Source: Croceimicrobium hydrocarbonivorans (GTDB taxonomy: Bacteria; Bacteroidota; Bacteroidia; Flavobacteriales; Schleiferiaceae). From it: a DNA stretch of 64,000 bases. Below are positions 51,668-62,500 of the stretch, piece by piece. The stretch lies in the NCBI RefSeq assembly GCF_014524565.1, contig NZ_CP060139.1, positions 2,983,501 through 3,047,500 on the forward strand, in the 5' to 3' direction. Within the stretch, counting starts at the first letter, position 1, and each line of letters starts with the position of its first letter. The notes below the pieces were generated by a model that ran no database searches, was not told the DNA's origin, and worked only from the letters and a program-made list of their open reading frames with translations. A program made the position numbers and the translations under genes.

Positions 51668-53263
51668 ATGAATAAAGAATTAGTCAACCTTGCCTACGGA
51701 TTAAAATTTGATGGTTTCTGGAAACCTGAATTGGAAGATGTTTTCAGTACCGATGCCCTCAAGTTCATTCGGGTATTAGATCAAAAATTTGGAACCGAGC
51801 GCAAACAATTACTATTGGAGCGCAAGCTTCGCAATGAAAACTGGTATCAGCAGAAGCCCGAATTTCCAAAACTCACGCAATCGATTCGAGAAGGGGATTG
51901 GAAGGTGGCTCCGGTTCCGGAAGATTTGCAAGATCGCAGAGTGGAGATTACGGGTCCGGTAGATCGTAAGATGATTATCAATGCCCTAAATTCCGGTGCC
52001 AAGGTTTTTATGGCCGATTTTGAGGATAGCAATGCACCATCCTGGGCCAATATCGTTTTTGGTCAGCTTAATTTATTCCAGGCCGTACGCGGTACCATCG
52101 AACTGATTGATGAAGAACGTGGAAAGGAGTATCGCCTCAATTCTGAAACTGCCACCTTAATGGTAAGGCCGCGGGGCTTACACTTAGAGGAGAAGCATTT
52201 TATCTGTGATGATCAAGCGGTTTCAGCCTCCTTATTCGACTTTGGTTTGTACTTCTTTAATAATGCTCAGGCTTTAGTGGAGAAAGGTTCAGGTCCTTAT
52301 TTCTACCTTCCAAAAATCGAGTATTATCAAGAGGCTGCTTGGTGGAATGAGGTTTTCAATTTTAGTGAAGCCTATCTCAATTTAAAGCCGGGTACTATTA
52401 AAGCCACGGTTCTAATCGAAACTATCAATGCCAGCTTTCAATTGGATGAGATTCTATACTCCTTGCGAGAGCATTCTGCCGGATTAAATTGCGGTCGTTG
52501 GGATTACCTATTCTCCTATATCAAGCGCTATAAAGAACATCCGGATTATATCTTCCCTGATCGAGATGCTTTAACCATGGAAACGGATTTTATGCGGGCC
52601 TATTCTCGTCGTGTTATCCAAGTGTGTCATAAACGCGGTGCTCATGCTATGGGAGGTATGGCCGCTCAAATTCCGATTAAAAATGATCCTTTTACGAACG
52701 AAGCCGCTTATGCCAAAGTAAGAGCGGATAAATTACGAGAAGTGGAAGACGGCCATGATGGAACCTGGGTAGCTCATCCCGCCTTGGTGCCCATCGCTCT
52801 GGAAATATTCAATGAGCGCATGCCTGAATCTAATCAAATAGCCAAGCAATTTCCTGAATACCAAATTGCGGCGGAAGACCTGGTGGCCAAACCTCAAGGT
52901 CAGGTAACCGAAGCAGGTCTTCGGAAAAACATATCAGTAGGCATTCAATACCTCGCGGCTTGGTTAAGTGGTCAGGGCGCGGCGGCTATAAATCATCTAA
53001 TGGAAGATGCGGCAACCGCCGAAATTAGCCGCACTCAGCTTTGGCATTGGTTGCATCGCAAGGTGCAATTATCGGATGGTCGGGATTTAAGTCGGGATTT
53101 ATTTGAGCGCTTCTACCATGAAGAACTCAGCCTACTCGAAACGGAAATCAATCCACAGTGGAAAGATCGCTTGCGTACTGCAGCCCGATCTTTTCATCAA
53201 ATGGTAACCGCCCCGGAGTTAAAGGAATTCCTCACCACCGAACTCTACCATACCCTCACTTAG
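51668..53263 (+). CDS. aceB: Malate synthase (glyoxylate shunt)
   Basis: 531 residues, the size of malate synthase A. It condenses glyoxylate and acetyl-CoA to malate. Recognisable parts are GAKVFMADFEDSNAPSW (metal- and substrate-binding Asp/Glu region), LMVRPRGLHLEEKH, KATVLIETINASFQLDEIL (metal Glu), GRWDYLFSYIK, and the DGTWVAHPALVPIA block. The frame runs upstream to 51623, but the ATG at 51668 is preferred because the longer form would sit in the promoter. It is followed by aceA 88 bases later. Confidence 0.95.
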   Translation: MNKELVNLAYGLKFDGFWKPELEDVFSTDALKFIRVLDQKFGTERKQLLLERKLRNENWYQQKPEFPKLTQSIREGDWKVAPVPEDLQDRRVEITGPVDRKMIINALNSGAKVFMADFEDSNAPSWANIVFGQLNLFQAVRGTIELIDEERGKEYRLNSETATLMVRPRGLHLEEKHFICDDQAVSASLFDFGLYFFNNAQALVEKGSGPYFYLPKIEYYQEAAWWNEVFNFSEAYLNLKPGTIKATVLIETINASFQLDEILYSLREHSAGLNCGRWDYLFSYIKRYKEHPDYIFPDRDALTMETDFMRAYSRRVIQVCHKRGAHAMGGMAAQIPIKNDPFTNEAAYAKVRADKLREVEDGHDGTWVAHPALVPIALEIFNERMPESNQIAKQFPEYQIAAEDLVAKPQGQVTEAGLRKNISVGIQYLAAWLSGQGAAAINHLMEDAATAEISRTQLWHWLHRKVQLSDGRDLSRDLFERFYHEELSLLETEINPQWKDRLRTAARSFHQMVTAPELKEFLTTELYHTLT

Positions 53264-53290
53264 TAATTTCTTAAATATCAATTTTTTATA

Positions 53291-53307
53291 CCGAAATGGG
53301 CTTTCGG
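53291..53307 (+). other. Small hairpin between aceB and aceA
   Basis: CCGAAA-TGGGC-TTTCGG, a six-pair perfect stem with a five-base loop, in the 88-base gap. There is no T run after it, so it is not a standard terminator. It could protect or separate the two messages; this is speculation. Confidence 0.4.
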
Positions 53308-53351
53308 AAAGGGAGTTCCATTTCTAAAATTCACCTTTAAATCACCCTCTC

Positions 53352-54626
53352 ATGGACAAGCAAACACAAATTAATCAGATCAAAGAAGATTGGGCAGTTA
53401 ACCCCAGATGGAACGGTATCAAGCGACCTTATACCGCAGAGAAAGTAGTGGAACTTCGCGGTAGCTATCGCATTGAGTATACCTTGGCGCGCCTCGGAGC
53501 CGAAAAGCTATGGGATAAATTAAGATCTCAAGATTGGGTGGCAGGCTTAGGCGCTTTAACCGGTAATCAGGCCATTCAAGAAGTAATGGCGGGCCTGGAA
53601 GCTATATACCTCAGTGGATGGCAGGTGGCGGCCGATGCTAATTTGGCCGGACAAATGTTCCCCGATCAAAGTTTATATCCCGCTAATTCTGTTCCAGCGG
53701 TAGTGGAGAAAATCAACAATGCCTTGCTTCGCGCGGATCAAATTCAAAGTGTAAAAGGAGAATCCAAGCATGATTTCTTAGTGCCCATCGTGGCGGATGC
53801 TGAAGCGGGATTTGGGGGAAATCTCAATGCCTTCGAATTGATGAAGGAGATGATTAAAGCCGGTGCGGCCGGAGTACATTTTGAAGATCAGCTGAGTAGC
53901 GCAAAAAAATGTGGTCACCTAGGCGGTAAGGTCTTGGTACCAACCCAAGAGGCAATTCAGAAATTGGTAGCCGCGCGCTTAGCGGCAGATGTGATGGGAG
54001 TGCCTACTTGCATTATTGCGCGCACGGATGCTGATGCCGCCAATTTAATCACCTCCGATGTTGATGAGCGCGATCGTAAGTTTATCCTCGGTGAGCGCAG
54101 TGCAGAAGGCTTCTATTATGTAAGAAATGGGGTAGAGCAGGCCATTGATCGTGGCTTGAGCTATGCTCCCTATGCCGACTTGATTTGGATGGAAACCTCC
54201 CATCCTAGTATCGAAGAGGCAAAAGCTTTTGCCGAAGCTATTCATGCCCAATTCCCTGGGAAGTTACTGGCTTATAATTGCTCTCCCAGCTTTAACTGGG
54301 CTTCCAAATTATCGGTAGCGGAAATGGAAAGCTTCCGGGAAGAATTAGCCGCGCTGGGCTTTAAGTTCCAATTTATTACCCTCGCTGGTTTCCATGCCTT
54401 AAATACTAGTATGTTCGAGTTAAGCAAAGCTTATAAGGAGCGCGGCATGGCAGGCTATTCTGAACTGCAAGAAAGAGAATTTGCTCTGCAAAAAGATGGT
54501 TTCGCAGCGGTAAAACACCAAAGCTTTGTGGGTACCGGTTATTATGATGAGGTGCAGAATACGGTTACCGCAGGTATGACGAGTACCACCGCAATGAAGG
54601 GTTCTACCGAAACGGCCCAATTCTAA
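53352..54626 (+). CDS. aceA: Isocitrate lyase
   Basis: 424 residues; cleaves isocitrate to glyoxylate and succinate. The ICL signature [11 protein letters not shown] (Cys187 catalytic) is present, together with DAEAGFGG (Mg binding), [14 protein letters not shown] and NCSPSFNW. The length is that of the short bacterial ICL class. Together with aceB it forms the glyoxylate shunt for growth on acetate or fatty acids, and both are probably controlled by the divergent ScfR-type regulator. A strong terminator follows the stop codon. Confidence 0.96.
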   Translation: MDKQTQINQIKEDWAVNPRWNGIKRPYTAEKVVELRGSYRIEYTLARLGAEKLWDKLRSQDWVAGLGALTGNQAIQEVMAGLEAIYLSGWQVAADANLAGQMFPDQSLYPANSVPAVVEKINNALLRADQIQSVKGESKHDFLVPIVADAEAGFGGNLNAFELMKEMIKAGAAGVHFEDQLSSAKKCGHLGGKVLVPTQEAIQKLVAARLAADVMGVPTCIIARTDADAANLITSDVDERDRKFILGERSAEGFYYVRNGVEQAIDRGLSYAPYADLIWMETSHPSIEEAKAFAEAIHAQFPGKLLAYNCSPSFNWASKLSVAEMESFREELAALGFKFQFITLAGFHALNTSMFELSKAYKERGMAGYSELQEREFALQKDGFAAVKHQSFVGTGYYDEVQNTVTAGMTSTTAMKGSTETAQF

Positions 54627-54642
54627 AAGGATTCATTCATCC

Positions 54643-54685
54643 ATAGCCCGCTCCGAAAATGGAAGGGAGGGGCGGGCTATTTTTT
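54643..54685 (+). terminator. Terminator of the aceBA operon
   Basis: Nine-pair perfect stem ATAGCCCGC/GCGGGCTAT (54643-54651 and 54672-54680) followed by a run of T. The stop of the minus-strand lipoprotein gene (54677) lies inside the right arm, so the site is shared by two converging transcripts. Confidence 0.85.
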
Positions 54686-55156
54686 ACCCTTTAAGATTAA
54701 ATCGGCCTTGCGGATTTCAAGACTGGGATCCTTTTGTCCCATCAATAAAACCTTGAAATTATAGGTGCCGGCTTTTTGGATTTCGATCGGGCCATTAAAG
54801 CCGTAATAGCTTTCGCTGGTGCGATCACCATCTTGGCTGCGCGATTCATGTTCGCGATTTTCGGTGCTGGAAGGATTGATATAGAATTCCCGGAGGTATT
54901 CACCATCCACGAAAATCACTACTCTAAAGAGCAAATTTTGATCACCGCTATAGCTGTAATCCATATCCGACCATATTTCTAAGGTTTGATTGGCATCCAG
55001 ATTTAAAGTGTCCTCAGCAATATAAAACTCACCTTTAGCAGAAGTTAAGTTGTGGGGTGAAAAGCGGCTGATTTCAGTCATGCCTTCATCGTGGCAAGCG
55101 GCAGCCATTAAAATGATTAGGATGCCCAAAAGGCTTGAGCGTAATCTATTTTTCAT
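54677..55156 (-). CDS. Small lipoprotein of unknown function
   Basis: 159 residues. The start MKNRLRSSLLGILIILMAAACHDEG has a hydrophobic segment and lipobox AAC, so Cys21 should be lipidated. The mature part is a single beta-rich domain (TLEIWSDMDYSYSGDQNLLFRVVIFVDGEYLREF; GTYNFKVLLMGQKDPSLEIRKADLILKGK). Size and layout recall gliding-motility lipoprotein GldH, but I do not see enough to claim it. It is the last gene of the acylase-membrane protein-lipoprotein group. Confidence 0.65.
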   Translation of the reverse strand: MKNRLRSSLLGILIILMAAACHDEGMTEISRFSPHNLTSAKGEFYIAEDTLNLDANQTLEIWSDMDYSYSGDQNLLFRVVIFVDGEYLREFYINPSSTENREHESRSQDGDRTSESYYGFNGPIEIQKAGTYNFKVLLMGQKDPSLEIRKADLILKGKK

Positions 55157-55163
55157 CTCAGAA

Positions 55164-55544
55164 CTAATCTATAAAATCTTCTTCCTCTTCTTCCTTTTCA
55201 GGTTTAGGTGCGGGGCTAAAAATTAAGAGCAAAGCATTGGCGGCTTTGGCCATCAAGCTCATGGTTAGCACCGACACTAAGGCAATGATAAGCCAAAGGG
55301 AAACACTATCCAACTTCATAATATCCGAAACACTCTGATTGATGAAATCAGGAATGGGATTAATGAACAGGGCCACCACAAAGGCTAAAGTTGCCAGTAG
55401 GAGGTAGTAAAAGAAATTGACTCGCATTCGGGGTACCCAGCCCGCTAAAAAGGAGAGGCCAATAAATACCCAAAGATCAGAAAGGATAAGGGCACCAATA
55501 AATAAACTGAGATGCAAAAAGCTAAAGCGTAATAAACCTTTCAT
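55164..55544 (-). CDS. Small integral membrane protein, unknown function
   Basis: 126 residues with three or four hydrophobic helices (LSLFIGALILSDLWVFIGLSF, YYLLLATLAFVVALFI, LWLIIALVSVLTMSL) and an acidic C-terminal tail of Glu and Asp. No family is recognised. The ATG overlaps the stop of the penicillin acylase gene (TAATG), so it is translated together with it; the lipoprotein gene follows after seven bases. Confidence 0.65.
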   Translation of the reverse strand: MKGLLRFSFLHLSLFIGALILSDLWVFIGLSFLAGWVPRMRVNFFYYLLLATLAFVVALFINPIPDFINQSVSDIMKLDSVSLWLIIALVSVLTMSLMAKAANALLLIFSPAPKPEKEEEEEDFID

Positions 55545-57874
55545 TAGTCAAATTTATAGGTTACCGACCAGGGACTTTGTTCCGGGCTTTCTATCCAGTT
55601 AATCTTATGGTAGTGGATATTGTACCAATCCGAAATTTGATCGGTATAATGTTGATGCCCAGGAATACCAGACTGACCACCAGCCAATACCGTTTCTGCA
55701 ATGGGGTTGCTAGAAGTTAGTTCTACCAAAGTACGCATGGAGGGGCCATGGGTGCCCGGTAAGTGAGAGGATACGTTCACAGTGCGGGGGCTGCCTTTAG
55801 CTGGGAAAGGAGTATGGTTAAAGGGCATTAAACGTAAAAGGTGACGGAAATAGATCTTATGGTATTTTCCATACTGCCATAATTTGGGATTATAGCCATA
55901 ATAGTCACCCAGATATTTAACTGTTCCAGCCCAAGCGGCATCCACCAGTTCATCGCGAGATAAATTTTGACCCGATCCAATTGGAATAGGCTTGTTCTGA
56001 TAGAGCAGATAAAGCATCCGATCAGCGGGAGGTGGGAAGTCAAAATCACCTAAAAGCTGAGAATTGATGGTATCCAAAATAGCGGTTTTAAATACGCTGT
56101 AAATAGTGGCCGCTTCGGATTCTTCATCACAATTTCCTGCCCAGTTTTCGAGGTAAGGAAGGAAGATTTCCGGACTGCTATTGATCATGATGTCTTTCAG
56201 CAGAGGCCATTCGCCATCAATTATATCCCCATGCATTTTCTTGAGATGATCGCGATCAATTTTGGGTTTTTCCATCAGCATTTCACTGATGCGTCGACCA
56301 CGAGCACTAGGGCTGAAGAGGGTATTTAAATAGGGACTAATTTCTCCAACTACTTGATGTTGATTAGCAGAGTGATTCCAGCCTTTTTCAGGATTTAAAA
56401 CATAGAGTTTACGCCCCATGTGTTTAAAGCGTGCTTTATCATTACTTCTGTTGGCATTCACAATACCACGTCGGGGTTGATCATGCATTAAGGCAAAGCC
56501 AGAGGTTACCATGCCGATATTACCTTGATTGTCGGCCAATACAAAGTTTTGCGGTGGATGACCAAAGTTTTGCAAAGCTTGATAAGCCTCTTCCATATTA
56601 TTGGAGCGACGGACATCCAGGAAGGCACGCAGTTCACTGCTTTCAAAGTTTTGAGCTACCCATTGCGTGGCTAGGAAGTCTCCTTCCACACTATCTAATG
56701 GACCGAAATAAGTATCGTAATAAACGAATGAAGCATTTTCGCGATCCTTAACCGGGAACTCTACCGTACGGGGAATCAAGTCTTCCCATTGACCATCCAA
56801 CTTATACTGGCGGTCATCATTTAATTCTAATTTATAGAACTCTGTGAGGTCCCAAGTGGCATTGGTCATACCCCAGGCTACCTTATTGGTAAAGCCCGAA
56901 ATAATGAAAGGCGCCCCCGGAATGCTAAAGCCGTGCGCTACCTTACCCGCAACAACCTGATGTACTTCATACCAGGTACCAGGTAGGTCTAGGGAGAGGT
57001 GAGTGTCATTACATAAAAAGGCATTGCCGGTACTGGATTTAGAAGCGGCCACTGACCAGTTATTGGATCCTACTTCATTGTCGGCAGCACGTCGTACCTG
57101 AGCCGAATCAAAGTCCGATTCTGGAATATAAGTTCGCAAACCCTGACGAGGATTAATGGTATCCACCTGACTGATTTCAGGGTAAATAGGGAAAATATAA
57201 TCCCGTTTCCAGGGATAATAATATTCAATAAGATTTTGAGGAAGGTATTTCTGAAGGGCTGAGAATTTAAGATCATTCTCGCTGTAGTTCAGTACTTTGT
57301 CCATGTAGCGGATCAGGATGATCGGATCATGGGGCTCCATGGGTGTAGGCTCGAACCCTAAGAGATGGAATTCCGGTGGACGTTCTCCACTTTTCTGTTG
57401 CTGGAGGTAAAAGTTAAAGCCCTTGGCATAGGCCTCAAAAACGGAGGCGAGCTCGGGATCTTCATTTTTAAGCTTTTCGAAGGCTTCTTTACTTTTTTGA
57501 TCGAAATCAAATTTTAACCAAAATCGATCTGATTTTACGGCTCTCCAACCTGCCACTTCACATAAGCGGCCTTTAACGGTGCGGCGTAGCATTTCCAATT
57601 GAAATTGGCGATCCTTGGCATGGGTAAAGCCCATTCCATAAGCTAGTTCAGCTTCACTATCGGCAAATAGGTGGGGTACGCCGCGCTCATCATAGCTAAT
57701 TCGTAAACCGGGGTATTCACTGCCACTAAAATTGCGATCCTCATCTTCGAGGCTCACCTGTAAAACTGAAGTAGGGTAGATGAAAAATTCCAATAGCTTA
57801 GGCAGACCGGGCCAGGGAATACTAAGAAGGGCTATCCACAGTCCGGCAACAATTAACCAGATCCAATTTCGCAT
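55544..57874 (-). CDS. Penicillin acylase family amidohydrolase (Ntn hydrolase)
   Basis: 776 residues, a typical length for the unprocessed precursor. An N-terminal hydrophobic helix (WIWLIVAGLWIALLSI) acts as signal or anchor. The autoprocessing site is NEVGSNNWSVAAS; Ser270 would become the N-terminal nucleophile of the beta chain after cleavage of Gly269-Ser270. The alpha-chain region and the later HLPGTHGPSMRTLVEL region agree with the family. Substrates range from penicillins to N-acyl homoserine lactones and other amides; which apply here cannot be told. Start at 57874 is preferred over 57904. Confidence 0.9.
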   Translation of the reverse strand: MRNWIWLIVAGLWIALLSIPWPGLPKLLEFFIYPTSVLQVSLEDEDRNFSGSEYPGLRISYDERGVPHLFADSEAELAYGMGFTHAKDRQFQLEMLRRTVKGRLCEVAGWRAVKSDRFWLKFDFDQKSKEAFEKLKNEDPELASVFEAYAKGFNFYLQQQKSGERPPEFHLLGFEPTPMEPHDPIILIRYMDKVLNYSENDLKFSALQKYLPQNLIEYYYPWKRDYIFPIYPEISQVDTINPRQGLRTYIPESDFDSAQVRRAADNEVGSNNWSVAASKSSTGNAFLCNDTHLSLDLPGTWYEVHQVVAGKVAHGFSIPGAPFIISGFTNKVAWGMTNATWDLTEFYKLELNDDRQYKLDGQWEDLIPRTVEFPVKDRENASFVYYDTYFGPLDSVEGDFLATQWVAQNFESSELRAFLDVRRSNNMEEAYQALQNFGHPPQNFVLADNQGNIGMVTSGFALMHDQPRRGIVNANRSNDKARFKHMGRKLYVLNPEKGWNHSANQHQVVGEISPYLNTLFSPSARGRRISEMLMEKPKIDRDHLKKMHGDIIDGEWPLLKDIMINSSPEIFLPYLENWAGNCDEESEAATIYSVFKTAILDTINSQLLGDFDFPPPADRMLYLLYQNKPIPIGSGQNLSRDELVDAAWAGTVKYLGDYYGYNPKLWQYGKYHKIYFRHLLRLMPFNHTPFPAKGSPRTVNVSSHLPGTHGPSMRTLVELTSSNPIAETVLAGGQSGIPGHQHYTDQISDWYNIHYHKINWIESPEQSPWSVTYKFD

Positions 57875-57930
57875 GCTGTTAAAATTTCGGTTGAAATTAA
57901 GCAAAAGCCTTCAGATCAGGGGAGCGGGCT

Positions 57931-59529
57931 TTAATTTTTCGGTAAAGGGTCGCTTTGAAGGAATTTGGGAGGCTCAATTGCTTTGCGTTCAGCTTCGTAG
58001 GCTGCGGCAATTTGTAATAGCAATAATTCGGAGCGCAATCGGCCAAAAATACTTAGCCCTACTGGTAAGCCTTTAATCATCCCCATAGGCAGGCTAATAT
58101 TGGGATAGCCGGAAATCGCCGCAGGAGAGGAGCTTCCTAAAATATAGTGGTCGCCATTTACTGGATCGGTTATCCAGGCAGGGGCACCGCTGGGAGCAAT
58201 AATCGCATCCAGCTTTAAGCTGTCCATAACTCGATCAATCCCTAATTCGCGACTGTTTTGCAGCATTTTATCTAAATGACCGAAGTAATTATCTACTTGC
58301 GAACTATCTTTTTCCAAGGCCATTTCAAGGTATTCCTGTCCAAACCATTGCAGCTCTATACTGTCAGCCTTATTGAAAGCAATCAGTTCTTCTAGATTGT
58401 GCACGGGCAGGCTGGAATCCAAACTGCCCAAATAGGCATTAAGCCCCAAATGGAATTCATAGAGCATCACCTCGAAAGAGGCATAATTGGTTTCTGCTGG
58501 CAGGATATCGGGTACTTCTACGAATTCAACGCCCTTATTTTGGAGCAGAGTTGTAGCCTGTTGAAAGAGCTCATCGACCCTCTGGTCTTCACCTAAAGCT
58601 TGACTGTAAATGCCGATTCGCATAGTAGAAAGGTCGAGGCTGTCGATATTCAGCTTTTGAAATTGCAGGCCTTCCTCAAGGTATAAATGTGTATCCCACT
58701 GGCTAAATCGAGCCGGATTGTTGCTGTCTGGATCCGCAATAACACTCAAAATCAAAGCGGCATCTTGTACGGTTTTAGCGATGGGACCGGCGGCATCCTG
58801 ACTGTGAGCGATGGGGATAATTCCCTTGCCGGGAACCAGGCCAACGCTCGGTTTCAATCCTACTAAGCCATTGCTTTGGCTGGGGCAAATAATCGAACCA
58901 TTGGTTTCGGTGCCGATCGCTACCGGTGCTAATCCGGCTGCCACAGCTACCGCCGAGCCGGAACTACTGCCACATGGATTGCGAGTAAGGATATAGGGAT
59001 TGCGTGTAAATCCTCCGATGGCACTCCAACCGCTAATGCTGCGCGCGCCTCTAAAATTGGCCCACTCGCTTAAATTGGCTTTGGCCAAAATGATGGCACC
59101 TGCAGCTCTTAAGCGGGCTGTAAGTGCTGCATCTCGACCACTGTAATTAGCGGCCAAAGCGCGCGATCCTGCCGTGGTAGGCATAGAATCCCGGGACTCA
59201 ATATTGTCTTTCAAAATAATAGGGATCCCATGCAAGGGGCCCAGGATACGACCGGCTCTGTACAATTGATCCAAGCTATCCGCAATGGCAAGAGCATTCG
59301 GGTTTACACTTAGAATAGCTCCTAGCTCTGGACCTTGCTGATTCATCTGCTCGATCCTCTCCAGATAAACCGAAGTGACCTCATGAATGCTCCAGGCACC
59401 CCTGGCATAACCCTCTTTAATTGTAGCTATATCTGCCCTTAAGGGATCAAAGTCTAAACTATCTGGCTGAGCCCAGCTGGAATAGCTTAGTAAAATTATG
59501 AGCAGAATACAATAAGGGCTTTTGAGCAT
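57931..59529 (-). CDS. Secreted amidase (amidase signature family)
   Basis: 532 residues. A signal peptide (CILLIILLSYSSWAQ) is followed by the amidase signature: GIPIILKDNIE (Lys107), CGSSSGSAVAVA (cis-Ser188) and GTETNGSIICP (nucleophile Ser212), giving the full Ser-cisSer-Lys triad. It hydrolyses carboxylic amides of unknown kind in the periplasm or outside. It starts four bases after the amidohydrolase gene ends, so they are one transcript, and the acylase gene follows after 56 bases. Confidence 0.92.
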   Translation of the reverse strand: MLKSPYCILLIILLSYSSWAQPDSLDFDPLRADIATIKEGYARGAWSIHEVTSVYLERIEQMNQQGPELGAILSVNPNALAIADSLDQLYRAGRILGPLHGIPIILKDNIESRDSMPTTAGSRALAANYSGRDAALTARLRAAGAIILAKANLSEWANFRGARSISGWSAIGGFTRNPYILTRNPCGSSSGSAVAVAAGLAPVAIGTETNGSIICPSQSNGLVGLKPSVGLVPGKGIIPIAHSQDAAGPIAKTVQDAALILSVIADPDSNNPARFSQWDTHLYLEEGLQFQKLNIDSLDLSTMRIGIYSQALGEDQRVDELFQQATTLLQNKGVEFVEVPDILPAETNYASFEVMLYEFHLGLNAYLGSLDSSLPVHNLEELIAFNKADSIELQWFGQEYLEMALEKDSSQVDNYFGHLDKMLQNSRELGIDRVMDSLKLDAIIAPSGAPAWITDPVNGDHYILGSSSPAAISGYPNISLPMGMIKGLPVGLSIFGRLRSELLLLQIAAAYEAERKAIEPPKFLQSDPLPKN

Positions 59530-59533
59530 AGGC

Positions 59534-62500
59534 TTATTTGGCTTTCAGGGCTTCGCTGGGTGAGGGGCTTTGCCATAAAAATTCAGGGGCAGCTTTCTCT
59601 TCTGGGGCTACCTCATTGAGGTTATTGGCATTGTAAACCCTACCGTTTCGAACCACCCATATAAGGCTATTGGTAGCCCGAATGTTCTCCAATGGGTTTT
59701 CATCCATAATTAAAATATCGGCCAGTTTTCCGGCTTCCAGACTTCCTAAATCCTTATCCAGGCCCAAAGATTCCGCACCAATTAGGGTTGCTACCCTAAG
59801 GATATCTAAATTGGGAATACCCCCACTAGCCATGGCCCAAAGTTCCCAATGATAACCCAAGCCTTGTAACTGTCCATGGGAACCCACTCCAGCCATACCA
59901 TCCGCCGCTACTAGGTCGCGAATAAATTCGGCATGGCGGGCAAAGATGTGTTCCTCTTCCATAAACCAACCGGCTTTTACGCGACGACTTTTGGAGGCTA
60001 ATTCTTCATAAGGGGTAAAGAATTGCATTTTAGGATCGTGGTACACTTCTTCAGTGGCATAGAAATAATTCTCGGCAAAAGGTCCGCCATAAGCTACCAA
60101 TAGGGTAGGAGTAACAGTGGTTTTCGACTGGGCTACAAATTGCACCACATCTTCCTGTAAAGGATAAATAGGCAGGGCATGCTCATGGCCAGGATAGCCG
60201 TCCATAATTTGAGTCATATTCAGTTTATAGTCCAAGCCTCCTTCAGTAGTGGGCTTTAAGCCTAGTTCTTTACAAGCCATTATGATCCACTGACGTTGTT
60301 GGCGATTACCGGTGAGGTACATCTTAATGGTCTTGGTTTGATAATAGTCTGAATACTGCTTTAAAACTTTGCGAGCATGTTCCAAGGATTGAATTTTATA
60401 GGACCAGAATCCAACTCCGGGACCAGTACTGTAAATGCGTGGTCCTAGCATCATTCCCGCTTCAACCATATCCGAATAGGTAAGCACATCAGTAGTGGCA
60501 GTTTGAGGGTCGCGAGTGGTAGTTACACCATAGGCCAAATTGGCCGCATAGATCCAAATTTGGTTTTTATGGATGCCCCAATTGGGCCACATATGAGCAT
60601 GAGTGTCTACAAATCCGGGGGTAATGGTTTTGCCACTGCAGTCGAGAACCTTAGCCACATCCGGCACATTTAAAGTGCCTGTGGGGCCCACGGCTTCAAT
60701 GCGATTATTGTGAATTAAGAGGTCTCCATTTTCAATGACCTCCTGACCGTTCATAGTAATGATGCGGGCATTTTGCAAGAGGGTATAACCCTGGGGGATA
60801 TCCTTTTTATAGGACAGAGGAATGCGAATTTCCTTCGCTTCATAAACGGGCTTTTCTTTATCCTTTTCCTTCTCCTTGCTTTTGGATTTATCTACTGGAC
60901 TTTTAGCCTCCGTGCTATCATTTTTCTCAGCAGCTTTTTCCGCTTTCTTGGCTTCTTTTTCTGCTTCCTTAGCTGCTTTAAGGCTGTCGGCAAAAGCTTC
61001 AGCTTCGGCAATATTGTAAATGAAATGAGCCGGACCTAAGGACCAGTGGATATCTTTCCCATCGGCAGACCAGGCAGGGAATTCACCTCCCAGAGTGGTA
61101 AGTTTAGAGGCCGGGAAAGCCGCTGATTCGGGAGAGGCAACCGAAATTTCGGCCTTCTTTCCGTATTTAGGTAAATGTACCAGGTACAGATCATTATTAA
61201 TTTGTGCTAGAACCGAATTGCCATCTGGGGAAATAAACATTTCAGAAGGGGTAGAAGGCTCTGACTTTTCGCGCCAAGCGTCGTAGGCCTGCGGTAATAA
61301 AGAGGCGGTGTGATCCTCATCAAAACCATGATCATGGAAATCTTGGAGGTTAGATCCATAAGTAGTGATCCCGGTTAATTTCAAATGTTCTTTCTCATCA
61401 CTGCCATCCCAACGAATGGAGATAAGGCCTTTGGAGCCATGGTTTAAATAAATGCGTTCCCCATCTTTACTAAAATGCGGATTGCCACGTCCTTTAGCAG
61501 GAGCGATGGTATGTTCTTGTTTAGACTTTAAATCGAGGTAGGCGATTTGAGCATTGCCACCGGAAACAAAGGGACTGTAAGCATCGCGATAGGATTGAGC
61601 GCTCTGTTGGATATACACCAATTTGGAGCCATCGGGGCTATAGCAAAGGCTATGATAGAGGCCACTGGATTTGCTGATTTTTTGATGGGATTTTCGTCCC
61701 ACTAGATATTCATAAATTGCTCCGTCTTCGCCTTCCCAGGCGCAATAGGCAATCTTTTTTCCATCGGGCGACCAGGTTGGCATGGCCTCCGTAAAGCTAT
61801 GCTTGCTTAAGGCTTGCGTTTTGCCACTTTCGAAATTGTAGAGATACAAGCGGTTTAGAGCGGTAAAGGCCAACCATTTACCATCAGGAGAGGGGGCACC
61901 ATCGCGAATTTGAGTAATGGCCTGCTCGGGATCATCGCTAATGGGGAATTTGAAATCCAGGCGAGGACCTAAATCCAAATTGATTTCAATCTCCATGGGA
62001 ATCTCACTTTGCTGCTTGGTGGCGATATCAATGCGGTGAATTTTACCCATATAGCTGCAATAGAGGTAACGACTATCTGGACTAAAGGCCATGCCTGGCA
62101 ATACGCCCAGAGTGGCGATAGACTCTTGCTCATCCCGCTGTACCGGGTAGGCCAACCATTCTTCGTCGCCCGTTTCGAGATTGCGCAGTACTAAACCGGT
62201 CTCCGTTTCATAGCGACTGCCATAAACCAGGTATTTTCCGTCGGGAGAAAGAGTAGGCGTGAAGCCCGATCCATAGCGGGCGGTAATGCCTTCCAATTCA
62301 CCTTCTTCCATATCATAGCGACGAACTTGATATTGCGGTAAACCGGCATTGTAATTCCAGGCACTGCTACGGGAAGAGAAATAAATGTAGCGACCATCCG
62401 GACTAAAATAGGGGTCGCTGCATTTTAGGCTTTCCGGCTTTTTAATGATTTGCGCCCCACCGCCTTTCTCAACATGGTAGAGGTGTAATTTTAAGTTTCG

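Noticed and set aside
54677-55156. Calling the small lipoprotein GldH
   Set aside because: Length and lipobox fit, but no diagnostic GldH segment was seen and no other gld genes are near.
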